Source: an uncultured Monoglobus sp. | GTDB lineage: Bacteria > Bacillota > Clostridia > Monoglobales > Monoglobaceae | Length of the DNA: 38,695 nucleotides | Direction: 5' to 3' | Assembly: GCA_947585115.1 (NCBI GenBank) | Contig: CANPWW010000017.1 | Span: forward strand, 1 to 38,695 | Part shown: positions 8,305 to 16,379 of the stretch, piece after piece | Numbering within the stretch: the stretch's first letter is position 1 | How the letters are laid out: each line of letters starts with the position of its first letter | Program-made: the position numbers and the translations under genes | The notes under the pieces: generated by a model | What the model was told of the DNA's origin: nothing | What the model saw: the letters and a program-made list of their open reading frames with translations, nothing else | Database searches by the model: none

Positions 8305-9012
8305 TTGAGTTTTAGTTTTAGAAAAAGTATGAGAAGAATTGTTGCAACACTTGTGGCTTTGATGACAATTTCTGCTTTTATAATAGTACCGGCATACGCC
8401 GATTTTGACGACATTGACGAACCGGCTCAATACTACGGTGTTGTACAAGTTTCGAGTCTTAATGTCAGACAGAGCGCGTCAATGGACGCGGGAATAATAA
8501 CCACTCTGAATTACGGCTCGCGCGTTAGAGTTAATTGGATAGAACCCGGTTGGGTTTGCGTTGCTTATAATAACGACGGTCTGATGGGATACGTTTCATC
8601 GGATTACATAACGGTTTACGACGGCACTGTTCCCGACGCCACCGAGGGCGGTCAGGCGGTTTGCGATCTGGCGGCTCAGTTCCTGGGCGTTCCCTATGTT
8701 TGGGGCGGCACCTCGCCTTCGGGCTTTGACTGCAGCGGACTTTGCCAGTATGTATACGCGCAGCTCGGAATCAAGATCGCGCGCGTTGCGGACGATCAGA
8801 TGAAAGAGGGCGTTTACGTTACAAGAGATCAGCTGATGCCCGGCGATCTGGTCGGATTCGGTTCCGGCGGCTACGCTTCTCACATAGGCATCTACGTGGG
8901 CGACGGCATGATGATACACGCGCCCCACACAGGCGATGTTGTTAAGTACACAAGCATCGATTCGGATTATTACGCAAGCCGTTTCTTGGGCGGCAGACGC
9001 ATTATTTATTAA
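8305..9012 (+). CDS. Secreted SH3b-NlpC/P60 peptidoglycan endopeptidase
   Basis: A 235-residue protein. Residues 1-32 are a Sec signal peptide (KSMRR, a hydrophobic core, cleavage after AYA). Residues about 43-105 form a bacterial SH3 domain (SSLNVRQSASMDAGII ... GWVCVAY ... GYVSSDYI), which binds cell wall. Residues about 113-235 are an NlpC/P60 cysteine peptidase with Cys143 (FDCSG), His193 (SHIGIYVGD) and third polar residue His205 (IHAP). Such enzymes cut D-gamma-glutamyl to diamino acid bonds in stem peptides. The start is TTG at 8305, with GGAGG 9 bases upstream; no ATG fits the signal peptide. Monocistronic, with its own consensus promoter and terminator. Confidence 0.93.
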   Translation: MSFSFRKSMRRIVATLVALMTISAFIIVPAYADFDDIDEPAQYYGVVQVSSLNVRQSASMDAGIITTLNYGSRVRVNWIEPGWVCVAYNNDGLMGYVSSDYITVYDGTVPDATEGGQAVCDLAAQFLGVPYVWGGTSPSGFDCSGLCQYVYAQLGIKIARVADDQMKEGVYVTRDQLMPGDLVGFGSGGYASHIGIYVGDGMMIHAPHTGDVVKYTSIDSDYYASRFLGGRRIIY

Positions 9013-9030
9013 TTCGTAAGGCATTAAGGC

Positions 9031-9057
9031 GGAGTGGCGTTTTGCCACTCCCTTTTT
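9031..9057 (+). terminator. Terminator after the NlpC/P60 gene
   Basis: GGAGTGGC / GCCACTCC with a GTTTT loop, followed by CTTTTT. Confidence 0.9.
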
Positions 9058-9085
9058 CTCATTATTTATAAAAAGAGGTAGGAAT

Positions 9086-10108
9086 ATGACAGTAGATGAG
9101 CTGAATAAAATAATAAGGTCGGGCGCGATCCCCGGAGCACTGTTCCTTTTCGGAGAAGAGAGATTCATGCTCGAGAACCGCTTGGCGGCGCTTAAGAAAA
9201 AACTGCTGCCGGGCGGCCTTGATGAATTCAATCTCGCGCAGTTTGAGGGAAAAACAACCGCCGCGGAGATCATAGCCGCGGCCGAGGTGCTGCCTCAGAT
9301 CGGAGACAGGCGGCTTGTTATCGTGAAAAACAGCGGCCTGTTCGCGAATTTGACCACATCGGAGTTTAAAGCGGTAAAGGCGTACGTTCCGGAGCTTCCC
9401 GAATACGCGTGCCTTGTTTTTGTCGAGCCCGAGTTTGACCCCAAAAAGGCGCGCTCGCTGAAATTTATCGAGGAAGCGGGCGGCGGCGTGGTGAACTTCG
9501 AGTACCGGCCGGTGAACAAGCTTGAGGTATGGGTCGAGAAGCAGCTCGCCAAAGCTGATAAAGACATAATCGCCCGTGACCTGAGCTATTTTGTGCGGAT
9601 CGCGGGACCGTCGATGGGGGAGCTCGACAAGGAGTGCCGCAAGCTTATCCTGTATCTCGGCGACGGGCGCCGCAGAGTGACGCGCGAGGATATTGACACG
9701 GTCGTGCCCAAATCAGACGAGGTTCGGCTCTACGATATTTTCGGAAAGCTGCTTGAGGGCGGCAAAAGCGTCGGTATCGCGCGGGAGCAGCTGGCGCGGC
9801 TTAAGGCCGAGAATGCCAGGCCCACAACGGTGCTGGGAGTGATGCTTGATCAGGTGTACGAGCTGCTGCTTTGCAAGCTTTTGCAGCAGGACGGAATGAC
9901 CGCCGCCGAGATGGTCGGCTATTTCGACCGCAAGGTTCCTCTTTTCGCTGTCAATAAGGCGGCGGGAAACGGCCGACGGTTCAGCGAGAGCGCGCTTAAA
10001 GGCCTTGTGCGCAAAGGCCTCGGGTATTTCACGGAAATCAAAACCGGAAAAATTGACGGCTGGGACGCGGTGGAGCTTTACGCCGCGGAGATAACGCTGA
10101 TAAAATAA
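9086..10108 (+). CDS. holA: DNA polymerase III subunit delta
   Basis: A 340-residue clamp-loader subunit that opens the beta sliding clamp. The N-terminal part shows the family pattern PGALFLFGEERFMLENRL, then VLPQIGDRRLVIVKNSG and the domain II stretch ISRDLSYFVRIAG-like (here IIARDLSYFVRIAGPSMGEL). Further on come VRLYDIFGKLLEGG and the C-terminal collar-domain helices ending in DAVELYAAEITLIK. There is no Walker A, as expected for delta. AGAGGTAGGA precedes the ATG. No rpsT or comEC neighbour is present; a new promoter follows. Confidence 0.9.
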   Translation: MTVDELNKIIRSGAIPGALFLFGEERFMLENRLAALKKKLLPGGLDEFNLAQFEGKTTAAEIIAAAEVLPQIGDRRLVIVKNSGLFANLTTSEFKAVKAYVPELPEYACLVFVEPEFDPKKARSLKFIEEAGGGVVNFEYRPVNKLEVWVEKQLAKADKDIIARDLSYFVRIAGPSMGELDKECRKLILYLGDGRRRVTREDIDTVVPKSDEVRLYDIFGKLLEGGKSVGIAREQLARLKAENARPTTVLGVMLDQVYELLLCKLLQQDGMTAAEMVGYFDRKVPLFAVNKAAGNGRRFSESALKGLVRKGLGYFTEIKTGKIDGWDAVELYAAEITLIK

Positions 10109-10156
10109 CCGGAGAAAATAAATTTGTATTAGGCCGAATAAAATTCCCGAATTTAT

Positions 10157-10185
10157 TTGACAAATCTCATAATTTGTGGTATTCT
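10157..10185 (+). promoter_or_regulatory. Promoter of the ECF sigma/anti-sigma operon
   Basis: TTGACA at 10157-10162, 17-bp spacer, TATTCT at 10180-10185 preceded by TGG (extended -10). This is a housekeeping-type promoter. A separate ECF-type self-activated promoter could exist but was not identified. Confidence 0.65.
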
Positions 10186-10227
10186 TATAAATGGTATGAT
10201 ATTTTGAAGGATTACACGCGAAGTAAA

Positions 10228-10281
10228 CGCCGGTTAAAACAGGCGCGCGAAAAAGCGCGGCCGAGCGTGATTTGACCGGCG
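10228..10281 (+). other. Leader stem-loop upstream of the sigma factor start
   Basis: CGCCGGT (10228-10234) pairs with ACCGGCG (10275-10281); inside, CGCGC and GCGCG flank a GAAAAA loop. The base of the stem ends 8 bases before the AGGAGGTGA site, so it might influence translation. No known RNA family was recognised. Confidence 0.3.
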
Positions 10282-10301
10282 CCGCAAAAGGAGGTGAGTG
10301 T

Positions 10302-10904
10302 TTGACTGACGAGCTGAAACTTATTAAAAAAGCGCAAAAAGGCGATGTTTCGGCCTTTGAGCAGATCATAACCAGGTACCAGTCCGTGGTGTACAGCGTG
10401 TCGTACAGATATGCCGAGAATCAGGACGACGCGTCCGACATGGCGCAGGAGATATTTCTGAAAATGTTTCGAACGATAAACTCGTTCCAATTTAAATCAA
10501 GGCTCTCCACCTGGATCTACCGCGTCGCGACAAACACCTGCCTTGATTTGCTGAAAAAACGGAGAAACAGTTTCTCTGAAAGCGCGTATTCGTACGACGC
10601 CGGTTATGAGGACGCGGACGGTAATCAAAATTTTGCCGAGGTTGAGGACACCCGCTTCATGCCGGACAAAAAAGCCGAGGAAGCGGAAACAAAAGACGTT
10701 ATCAACCGCGCTATCGGCCGACTTCCCGACGACTACAGGACAGCGGTCATACTCAGGGATATAAGAGGTTTGTCCTATGAGGAGATCGCCGATATCACCG
10801 ACTGCTCGGTCGGAACGGTCAAATCCCGCATAAGCCGGGCCAGAAAAAATTTAAGAGAAATTTTATCGGAAGATCGGGAACTTTTTGAAGAATTTTTCGT
10901 CTAA
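10302..10904 (+). CDS. ECF RNA polymerase sigma factor (sigma-70 family)
   Basis: A 200-residue protein with region 2 at about 20-90 (AFEQIITRYQSVVYSVSYRY, then the DMAQEIFLKMF core-binding helix and STWIYRVATNTCLDLLKKR) and region 4 at about 137-190 (IGRLPDDYRTAVILRD, then a helix-turn-helix in LSYEEIADITDCSVGTVKSRISRARKNL). It directs polymerase to a small regulon, normally controlled by the membrane anti-sigma factor encoded next to it. The start is TTG at 10302 with AGGAGGTGA 7 bases upstream; the longer in-frame version would overlap the ribosome site. The region between domains 2 and 4 is long (about 50 residues) and acidic. Confidence 0.93.
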   Translation: MTDELKLIKKAQKGDVSAFEQIITRYQSVVYSVSYRYAENQDDASDMAQEIFLKMFRTINSFQFKSRLSTWIYRVATNTCLDLLKKRRNSFSESAYSYDAGYEDADGNQNFAEVEDTRFMPDKKAEEAETKDVINRAIGRLPDDYRTAVILRDIRGLSYEEIADITDCSVGTVKSRISRARKNLREILSEDRELFEEFFV

Positions 10905-10997
10905 TATAGTGAGAGCGGAAATAAGCGGTTTTTTGCGCATAATATCATAAATCTATATGTCAAATATGCCGTAAAATATACAGGAAGGAGGGGTATC

Positions 10998-12992
10998 ATG
11001 TCAGATTTTGAAAAGGACAACGAGCTCAGAGAAAAGTACAGCGATGTTATGGGCAGTATCGCCGATGATATTCGTCAGATTAATCTGGATGAAAAAACCG
11101 AAGAGAGACACTTTGATTTCGAAGCCGAATCCGATGAATTTGACGCTGCCCCCATTAAAATGAGCGAACAGGGATCAAACGGCGGAGAGGCGAAGCCCGA
11201 GCCCGAGGGAGAAATGATTCCCATCGAAACCGAGCCGGAGGCTCTTTCCGTGATCGGAGCTGAGGCGATCCCGACAGAAGCCGAGACCGAGGCCATGATC
11301 GCGAAGATCGAGAGCGAGGCTTTGGCCGAGATCGGCACGGAACCGGTTCCGTGCGAGACGGGTCTCGAAGTTTTGGAGGTCGAGGCGGATGATATTTCCG
11401 AGGTGCCCGCTGCGTTTGAGAACGCTGACAGCGATCTTGATATTTTAAGCTGCGAGCAATGCTCCGACATGCTCTGCGATTACGTTTCCGACGCGCTTGA
11501 TAAGGATGACGCGGCGACCGTTGAGGCGCATCTTAAAAACTGTGGTAACTGTCGCCTTGAATACTACGAGATCAAAGACATGATCGGCGTTCTGAGCGCG
11601 AGCAGCTCGCCCGAGCCGCCCATTGACTTCGCGGCTGCGCTTCACAGCAGGCTGACGAACGCCGCGCCCGAGGTCAAGGCGGAATACGCCAAGTCAAGCG
11701 AGCACGGTATAGACGGCGCGAATATTATCGATAAAGTTCGCGGCGCGTTCGGCGTCGCGGCTTCAAAGGTCAATCATGTTATCAAAAACGCCAACTGGAA
11801 AATCGTGGCTCCCGCGGCGCTCAGCGCTGTGCTTGTTTTAGGAGTTGCGGGAAGCGGAATATATCAGGTCATGAAGTCGTCCGATGAGATCTATGACTTT
11901 TCGGACAACGCGGCGATTGCCGACGCGAGAGCTACGGCGCGTCCCAGCTCAAGCGGACTTGACGATTATGTGACCGGTGAAAAGGGCGGTTCTTCAAGAT
12001 CTACCCCGTCGCCCAGAACAACCAATTCGCCGAGCACAGGCATAGGAGGTTCGGCTTCCGCCGGCAGTTCAACGGCGACCGTTCCCAGAGTAACGCCGAG
12101 GCCGTCCACTTCGACTTCATCGTCCGGCTTGCCGAATGTGAGCTCAAGCACGCGCGGCAGCTCGACATCCACAACCCCGAGCACAAGCTCGTCAAACAGG
12201 ACGACATCCTCAAGCGGCACAAGCACGTCAAACAGAACCACATCGTCCGGCACGACCACGAGCAGGACAACAACTTCGTCGTCAAGCACGGCAAGGGCGG
12301 CAGCGCCCACTCCGACGCCCACAAAGAAACCTTATGTGACGCCGAAGATCATTCTGCCGGATATAGCGACCGGAGTCACGTCTCCCACATATGTGGCACC
12401 CGAGACGGTGACCGCGGCCACACCGGAACCGTTTGTATACGTTCCGATGGTTACTCCGGAACCCGAGGCGGTTTCTGCGCAGGCGGCTGAGATAAACGGC
12501 GAAGGCAAGACGGTTTCACCGGTGACTCCCGCTCCGACGGAGGCGCCTAAGGCAACACCAAAGCCAACCGTGACGCCGACTCCGACCGAGACGCCGAAAA
12601 CAACGGCCACACCGTCGCCTACAGCCACGGCAAAGCCCGGAACGACCGCGGCCCCGTCCGCAACGCTTAAACCGGGTTCGACCAAGGAAGCTGACCGCAA
12701 GCGCAGCGCCGACGGAGAAACGGCCGAGTATACCGAAAAAGCGAAAGACATGGCAAACGCTTCGGTCATCACGTGTGAGATCACCGATAAGGCGGTGCTT
12801 GACGAGATCATGAACTCATCTCTCGCCGATTGTTCAAAAGTTGACAAAAACGGAGAGATCACGCTCTATTTCGGTAAGGATGATTATCAGGCGTTCACCG
12901 ATTACATGAAGGAAAAGAATTTGAGCTATTCTCTCGTGTCACTCGGCGGCGATGATGTGAAAGTCATAGTCAAAGACAACACGAAAAAATAA
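10998..12992 (+). CDS. Zinc-finger membrane anti-sigma factor with long Ser/Thr/Pro extracellular stalk
   Basis: A 664-residue protein. Residues 1-145 are acidic and of low complexity. Residues 150-205 form a zf-HC2-type anti-sigma domain: CEQCSDMLCDYVSDALD, then the zinc motif His178-x3-Cys182-x2-Cys185 (VEAHLKNCGNC). A single membrane helix spans about 267-289. The outer part has about 140 Ser/Thr-rich residues (TTSSSG-type repeats), then about 140 Pro/Thr-rich residues, then a compact C-terminal domain (about 590-664, from EKAKDMANASVITCEI to VKVIVKDNTKK) that I do not recognise. It follows the sigma gene by 93 bases with a strong AGGAGGGG site. Being paired with an ECF sigma it very probably holds the sigma inactive; the stalk and end domain suggest sensing at or beyond the cell wall. 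It ends at a terminator. Confidence 0.85.
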   Translation: MSDFEKDNELREKYSDVMGSIADDIRQINLDEKTEERHFDFEAESDEFDAAPIKMSEQGSNGGEAKPEPEGEMIPIETEPEALSVIGAEAIPTEAETEAMIAKIESEALAEIGTEPVPCETGLEVLEVEADDISEVPAAFENADSDLDILSCEQCSDMLCDYVSDALDKDDAATVEAHLKNCGNCRLEYYEIKDMIGVLSASSSPEPPIDFAAALHSRLTNAAPEVKAEYAKSSEHGIDGANIIDKVRGAFGVAASKVNHVIKNANWKIVAPAALSAVLVLGVAGSGIYQVMKSSDEIYDFSDNAAIADARATARPSSSGLDDYVTGEKGGSSRSTPSPRTTNSPSTGIGGSASAGSSTATVPRVTPRPSTSTSSSGLPNVSSSTRGSSTSTTPSTSSSNRTTSSSGTSTSNRTTSSGTTTSRTTTSSSSTARAAAPTPTPTKKPYVTPKIILPDIATGVTSPTYVAPETVTAATPEPFVYVPMVTPEPEAVSAQAAEINGEGKTVSPVTPAPTEAPKATPKPTVTPTPTETPKTTATPSPTATAKPGTTAAPSATLKPGSTKEADRKRSADGETAEYTEKAKDMANASVITCEITDKAVLDEIMNSSLADCSKVDKNGEITLYFGKDDYQAFTDYMKEKNLSYSLVSLGGDDVKVIVKDNTKK

Positions 12993-12998
12993 AAACAC

Positions 12999-13035
12999 AG
13001 CCGAGGCGCCCATACGGGTCCGCCTCGGCTTTTTT
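12999..13035 (+). terminator. Terminator of the sigma/anti-sigma operon
   Basis: AGCCGAGGCG / CGCCTCGGCT arms with a 12-base loop, followed by a T run. Confidence 0.9.
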
Positions 13036-13071
13036 AAATTAATCGGCTATATTTTAAAAGGGATATTTTGC

Positions 13072-13100
13072 TTGCAAAAAACTTTTTAATGTGCTATAAT
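13072..13100 (+). promoter_or_regulatory. Promoter of the macrodomain gene
   Basis: TTGCAA at 13072-13077, 17-bp spacer, TATAAT at 13095-13100 with TGC before it (extended -10). The start codon is 40 bases downstream. Confidence 0.8.
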
Positions 13101-13139
13101 TCATTAAAATATTACATATAATTTATTGGATGTGATTTT

Positions 13140-14246
13140 ATGCCTTACAAAATAGTGCGCGAAGATATTACAAAAATGAATACAGACGCCATAGTAAACG
13201 CGGCTAACACGGGTCTCAGGCCCGGAGGCGGAGTTTGCGGCGCTATATTCGAGGCCGCGGGCTATAAGAAACTGGAGCGGGCCTGCGCCAGGATAGGCGG
13301 CTGTCCCACCGGAAGCGCCGTTATCACCAAGGGATATGATCTCCCCGCCAAATACATAATCCATACTCCCGGCCCCGTCTACAGAGGCGGAAATCACGGC
13401 GAGGCGGAGCTGCTGCGCTCGTGCTACACCTCATGTCTTGAACTGGCTGCAAAGCGCCGTCTGCGCTCGGTGGCGTTTCCGCTTATTTCCGCCGGGATAT
13501 ACGGCTATCCGAAAGGCGAAGCGCTGAGGATAGCGGCTGACGCAATAACCGCGTTTCTCGAGGATCACGATATGGACGTATATATGGTGGTGTTCGACAA
13601 AAACTCTTTTGAGATCAGCACAAAGCTCTATAATGACGTCCGCGAATATATTGAGGACGCGCTTGTGAATCGTATCGAGCGCGCTGAAGCTCGTTTGAGG
13701 CGTTCAAAACCTTTAGCGGAAAAAGACCTCGACCTCGCCTCTACCGCGTCCATAAGTCTGAGCGAGATCGATGAGAAGCTTAATAAAACAGAGGATAGTT
13801 TTAAGCCCAATACTACGGATTTCACTTTTTTTGCCGCGGCCGAATGTCATACTTTGCCAAAAATCAAACCGCCCAAAGCGGAAATAGAAAAAAGACTTAA
13901 AAATATGGACAAATCGTTCTCGCAGCGCCTGCTTGATTTGATCGATGAGAGCGGCATGACCGACGCGCAGGTTTACAAAAAGGCCAACATAGACCGCAAG
14001 CTGTTTTCCAAAATCAGAACGAATCCTCACTACAAGCCCGGAAAAATCACCGCGCTTGCGTTCGCGCTGGCGCTCGAACTTGACATGGGCGAGACCCGGG
14101 ACTTGATCGGCCGCGCGGGATACGCGCTGACCCGAAGCAATAAGTTCGATATTATTATCGAATACTTTATAACCCGCGGCGAGTATAATATTTTTGAGAT
14201 AAACGAGGTGCTGTTTGCCTTTGACCAGCCCCTTATCGGGGCCTGA
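13140..14246 (+). CDS. Macrodomain protein fused to a C-terminal helix-turn-helix-like domain
   Basis: A 368-residue protein. Residues 1 to about 160 are a macrodomain: DAIVNAANTGLRPGGGVCGA is the ADP-ribose-binding loop 1 and FPLISAGIYGYPKGEAL is loop 2, so binding or hydrolysis of ADP-ribose, its mono-ADP-ribosyl esters or O-acetyl-ADP-ribose is likely. Residues about 160-255 form a charged linker. Residues about 258-368 (FSQRLLDLIDESGMTDAQVY ... RKLFSKIRTNPHYKPGKITA ... LFAFDQPLIGA) are a compact all-helical domain with a Cro/CI-like helix-turn-helix pattern, seen elsewhere in Firmicutes as a C-terminal partner of signalling or stress domains. GGATGTGA precedes the ATG. Monocistronic, with its own promoter; the stop is 4 bases from the stop of the convergent kinase gene. 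The biological role is not known. Confidence 0.88.
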   Translation: MPYKIVREDITKMNTDAIVNAANTGLRPGGGVCGAIFEAAGYKKLERACARIGGCPTGSAVITKGYDLPAKYIIHTPGPVYRGGNHGEAELLRSCYTSCLELAAKRRLRSVAFPLISAGIYGYPKGEALRIAADAITAFLEDHDMDVYMVVFDKNSFEISTKLYNDVREYIEDALVNRIERAEARLRRSKPLAEKDLDLASTASISLSEIDEKLNKTEDSFKPNTTDFTFFAAAECHTLPKIKPPKAEIEKRLKNMDKSFSQRLLDLIDESGMTDAQVYKKANIDRKLFSKIRTNPHYKPGKITALAFALALELDMGETRDLIGRAGYALTRSNKFDIIIEYFITRGEYNIFEINEVLFAFDQPLIGA

Positions 14247-14250
14247 GACT

Positions 14251-15552
14251 TTAACGCGACAGCGGGATCTCGGCCGTGAACTCGGCGGCTCCGGGCAGAT
14301 TAGCAAGCTTTATTGTGCCCTTGTGCAGCTCTGTTATCGACTTTGCGATCGCCAGACCCAGCCCGTAGCCTCCCGCCGAGCGCGCCCGCGACTCGTCCTC
14401 GCGATAGAAACGGTCGAATATTTTTTCATCGTCAAGGGGCTTTTCGCAGCTGTTGCGTACGGTCAGCCGCGCTTTGCCCTCGGCCTTTTTCAGACTGAGT
14501 GAGATCTCTCCGCCCGTTTCGGTGTATTTCACCGCGTTGTCCAGCAGGATCAGAACCAGCTGTTTTATTCTGCTCTCGTCGCCTAAGATATAAACATCAT
14601 CCTCAACTTCGTCCGTGAAGCTGAGGTTTTTTTCATATATGACCGCCTCGTATGTGAGAATAACGCTCTCCGCCGCCTGCGAAAACGAGATCTCGGCAAG
14701 CTCGGTGCCGTCGTCCGCGCCGCAGTCCATCCGAGCCAGATACAGCAGGTCCCCGGTCAGCTCCGCCATGCGCGCGGCCTCGTCTTTGATATACATGAGC
14801 CACTTTTTCTCGCTGTTTATCGTGCTGTCGCCGTGGGCCAGCAGCACATCGGCGTTGGTGTTTATCGTCGTCAGCGGCGTTTTCAGCTCGTGGGACGCGT
14901 CGGCGATAAAGCGGTTCTGCTTGTCCCAGGCTTCTTTTATCGGCCGTATGGCGCGGTTGGCGAAAAACAGGCTTATCAAAAACACCAGCAGCAGCGCGGC
15001 CAGCAGCACGACGCTCAGCGTCAGCGTAAGGTTTTTCAGCATGGTTATCTGCGCCTCGGCTCCGGCGAGATTCAAAGAATAGTTTGTCTCGCCGAGCTCG
15101 TTTTGGTAGGCGCTCAGCATGTATTTGTAATACCCGTTCTCGGTTTTTATATAGCGGGTCGTCGGTTCGCCCGAATATTTTGCTCTGGCGCCGTCTATGA
15201 CCTGACTGTAAAAGCTGTCGCTGTACTCTATGGGCGAGCGTTTTTCCAGAATGTTCCAGTCGCCGTCAAGGCGCAGCGACACGTTTTCTATCATATCGGG
15301 CCTGCCCTCGTTTTCGGCGTTCTGCGGGGGCTCGGCAATATCGCCTCGGGGTTTGAAGCTGAGGCCCGGATCGCGGTCGCCGCGCATCCTGCCTCCGTCG
15401 TCGGCGAAAAAGTTGCGGTGCACCATATTTTCAAGCTCCCGATCCGCGTTCCGCACCGATACGGCCAGCACAAGCGCGAAGGCCGATATCAACAGCACCG
15501 AGATCAGCGTCATATTCAGGATCAAAAATTTGTTTCTAAGCTTTTTAAACAT
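14251..15552 (-). CDS. Two-component sensor histidine kinase
   Basis: A 433-residue membrane kinase. TM1 lies at about 9-31 and TM2 at about 174-198, enclosing a sensor of about 140 residues outside the cell with no recognised fold. A very short linker (no clear full HAMP) leads to the HisKA domain with phospho-acceptor His221 in ASHELKTPLTTINTNAD. The HATPase part has the N box LILLDNAVKYTE, the F-box-like DEKIFDRFYREDESR and the G box GGYGLGLAIAKSI. AGTAGGT lies 8 bases before the ATG. It is co-transcribed 15 bases downstream of its response regulator. Confidence 0.92.
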   Translation of the reverse strand: MFKKLRNKFLILNMTLISVLLISAFALVLAVSVRNADRELENMVHRNFFADDGGRMRGDRDPGLSFKPRGDIAEPPQNAENEGRPDMIENVSLRLDGDWNILEKRSPIEYSDSFYSQVIDGARAKYSGEPTTRYIKTENGYYKYMLSAYQNELGETNYSLNLAGAEAQITMLKNLTLTLSVVLLAALLLVFLISLFFANRAIRPIKEAWDKQNRFIADASHELKTPLTTINTNADVLLAHGDSTINSEKKWLMYIKDEAARMAELTGDLLYLARMDCGADDGTELAEISFSQAAESVILTYEAVIYEKNLSFTDEVEDDVYILGDESRIKQLVLILLDNAVKYTETGGEISLSLKKAEGKARLTVRNSCEKPLDDEKIFDRFYREDESRARSAGGYGLGLAIAKSITELHKGTIKLANLPGAAEFTAEIPLSR

Positions 15553-15567
15553 AATAATTTACCTACT

Positions 15568-16236
15568 TTATTTTAAGGTATATCCCACGCCGCGGACCGT
15601 GACTATCTGCGTCCCGGAGCCCACGTACTTTAACTTTTTTCTCAAAAATGAGACATATACCTCAACGTGGTTCGATTCCGCCTCCGAGTCAAAGCCCCAC
15701 AGCTTTTCGATTATCATATCTTTCGAGAGCACGGCGTTACCGTTGGTTATAAGGTATTCCAAAAGCTCGGATTCCTTGAGCGTCAGGCTTATGCTTTTAT
15801 CGCCGCTGCTCAGGGTCAGGCTTCTGGTGTCCAGCTCGATATCGCCGAAGGTCATTCCGCTCTCGGGAACCACCTCGCCCCTGCGCCTGCCCAGAGCGCG
15901 TATCCTCGCCAGCAGCTCCTCGGTGTTAAAGGGCTTGGGCAGATAGTCGTCGGCCCCGCTGTCAAGGCCGCGGACCCTGTCCGAAATACCGCTTTTGGCG
16001 GTCAGCATAATGACCGGAGTGTCTATCCCATCGGCTCTCAGATTCTTTATTACGTCGATGCCGTTCATTTTCGGCAGCATAAGATCAAGCACGATCACGT
16101 CGTATATTCCGCTCAGGGCGCAGTCCAGACCCGCCTCTCCGTCGTTAACGCTGTCCACCGTGTACTTCTGCTTTTTGAGCAGCGTGGTCAGCGCCTCGGC
16201 CAGATGGAGCTCGTCCTCCACTATAAGCACTCGCAT
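15568..16236 (-). CDS. OmpR/PhoB-family response regulator
   Basis: A 222-residue protein. The receiver domain at 1-115 has the acidic pocket Glu7-Asp8, the phospho-acceptor Asp51 in VIVLDLMLPKMNG, the Thr of VIMLTAKS and the Lys of YLPKPF. The winged-helix DNA-binding domain at about 128-220 has LTLKESELLEYLITNGNAVL and the recognition-helix region NHVEVYVSFLRKKLKYV, ending in VRGVGYTLK. AAAGGA precedes the ATG. It is the first gene of a two-gene operon with the kinase. The direct repeats in its promoter region suggest self-regulation. Confidence 0.95.
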   Translation of the reverse strand: MRVLIVEDELHLAEALTTLLKKQKYTVDSVNDGEAGLDCALSGIYDVIVLDLMLPKMNGIDVIKNLRADGIDTPVIMLTAKSGISDRVRGLDSGADDYLPKPFNTEELLARIRALGRRRGEVVPESGMTFGDIELDTRSLTLSSGDKSISLTLKESELLEYLITNGNAVLSKDMIIEKLWGFDSEAESNHVEVYVSFLRKKLKYVGSGTQIVTVRGVGYTLK

Positions 16237-16258
16237 ATTTATCAGTCCTTTCGGCTCA

Positions 16259-16287
16259 ATTTTACCACATCAGCATTATATTAGCAA
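16259..16287 (-). promoter_or_regulatory. Promoter of the response regulator/kinase operon
   Basis: On the minus strand: TTGCTA (16287-16282), 17-bp spacer, TAAAAT (16264-16259) with TGG before it. The predicted leader is very short (about 15 bases). Confidence 0.65.
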
Positions 16288-16291
16288 TCAA

Positions 16292-16311
16292 TTCTTAAAA
16301 TTTTCTTAAAA
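16292..16311. promoter_or_regulatory. 11-bp-phased direct repeat, candidate response-regulator site
   Basis: TTCTTAAAA occurs twice, at 16292-16300 and 16303-16311, with exact 11-bp periodicity. OmpR/PhoB regulators typically bind such one-turn direct repeats as a head-to-tail dimer. It lies 4 bases upstream of the -35 of the regulator operon and 5 bases upstream of the cysS -35. Confidence 0.5.
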
Positions 16312-16316
16312 ACCCC

Positions 16317-16345
16317 TTGTTAGATCAAATCTTTAGTGTTATAAT
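16317..16345 (+). promoter_or_regulatory. Promoter of the cysS operon
   Basis: TTGTTA at 16317-16322, 17-bp spacer, TATAAT at 16340-16345 with TGT before it (extended -10). The leader is under 30 bases, which leaves no room for a T-box. Confidence 0.8.
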
Positions 16346-16379
16346 ATTACGGAATTACCCGCGAAAGGAGAATTTGCGT

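Noticed and set aside
10116-10158. 9-bp inverted repeat AAATAAATT / AATTTATTT around the sigma operon -35
   Set aside because: A+T-only arms 25 bases apart in A+T-rich DNA are expected by chance; kept only as a weak operator possibility.
11966-12322. Minus-strand Val/Leu/Asp-rich frames opposite the anti-sigma stalk
   Set aside because: They arise from the Ser/Thr repeat codons read in reverse.
16346-16379. T-box leader before cysS
   Set aside because: The promoter is so close that the leader is under 30 bases, too short for a T-box.
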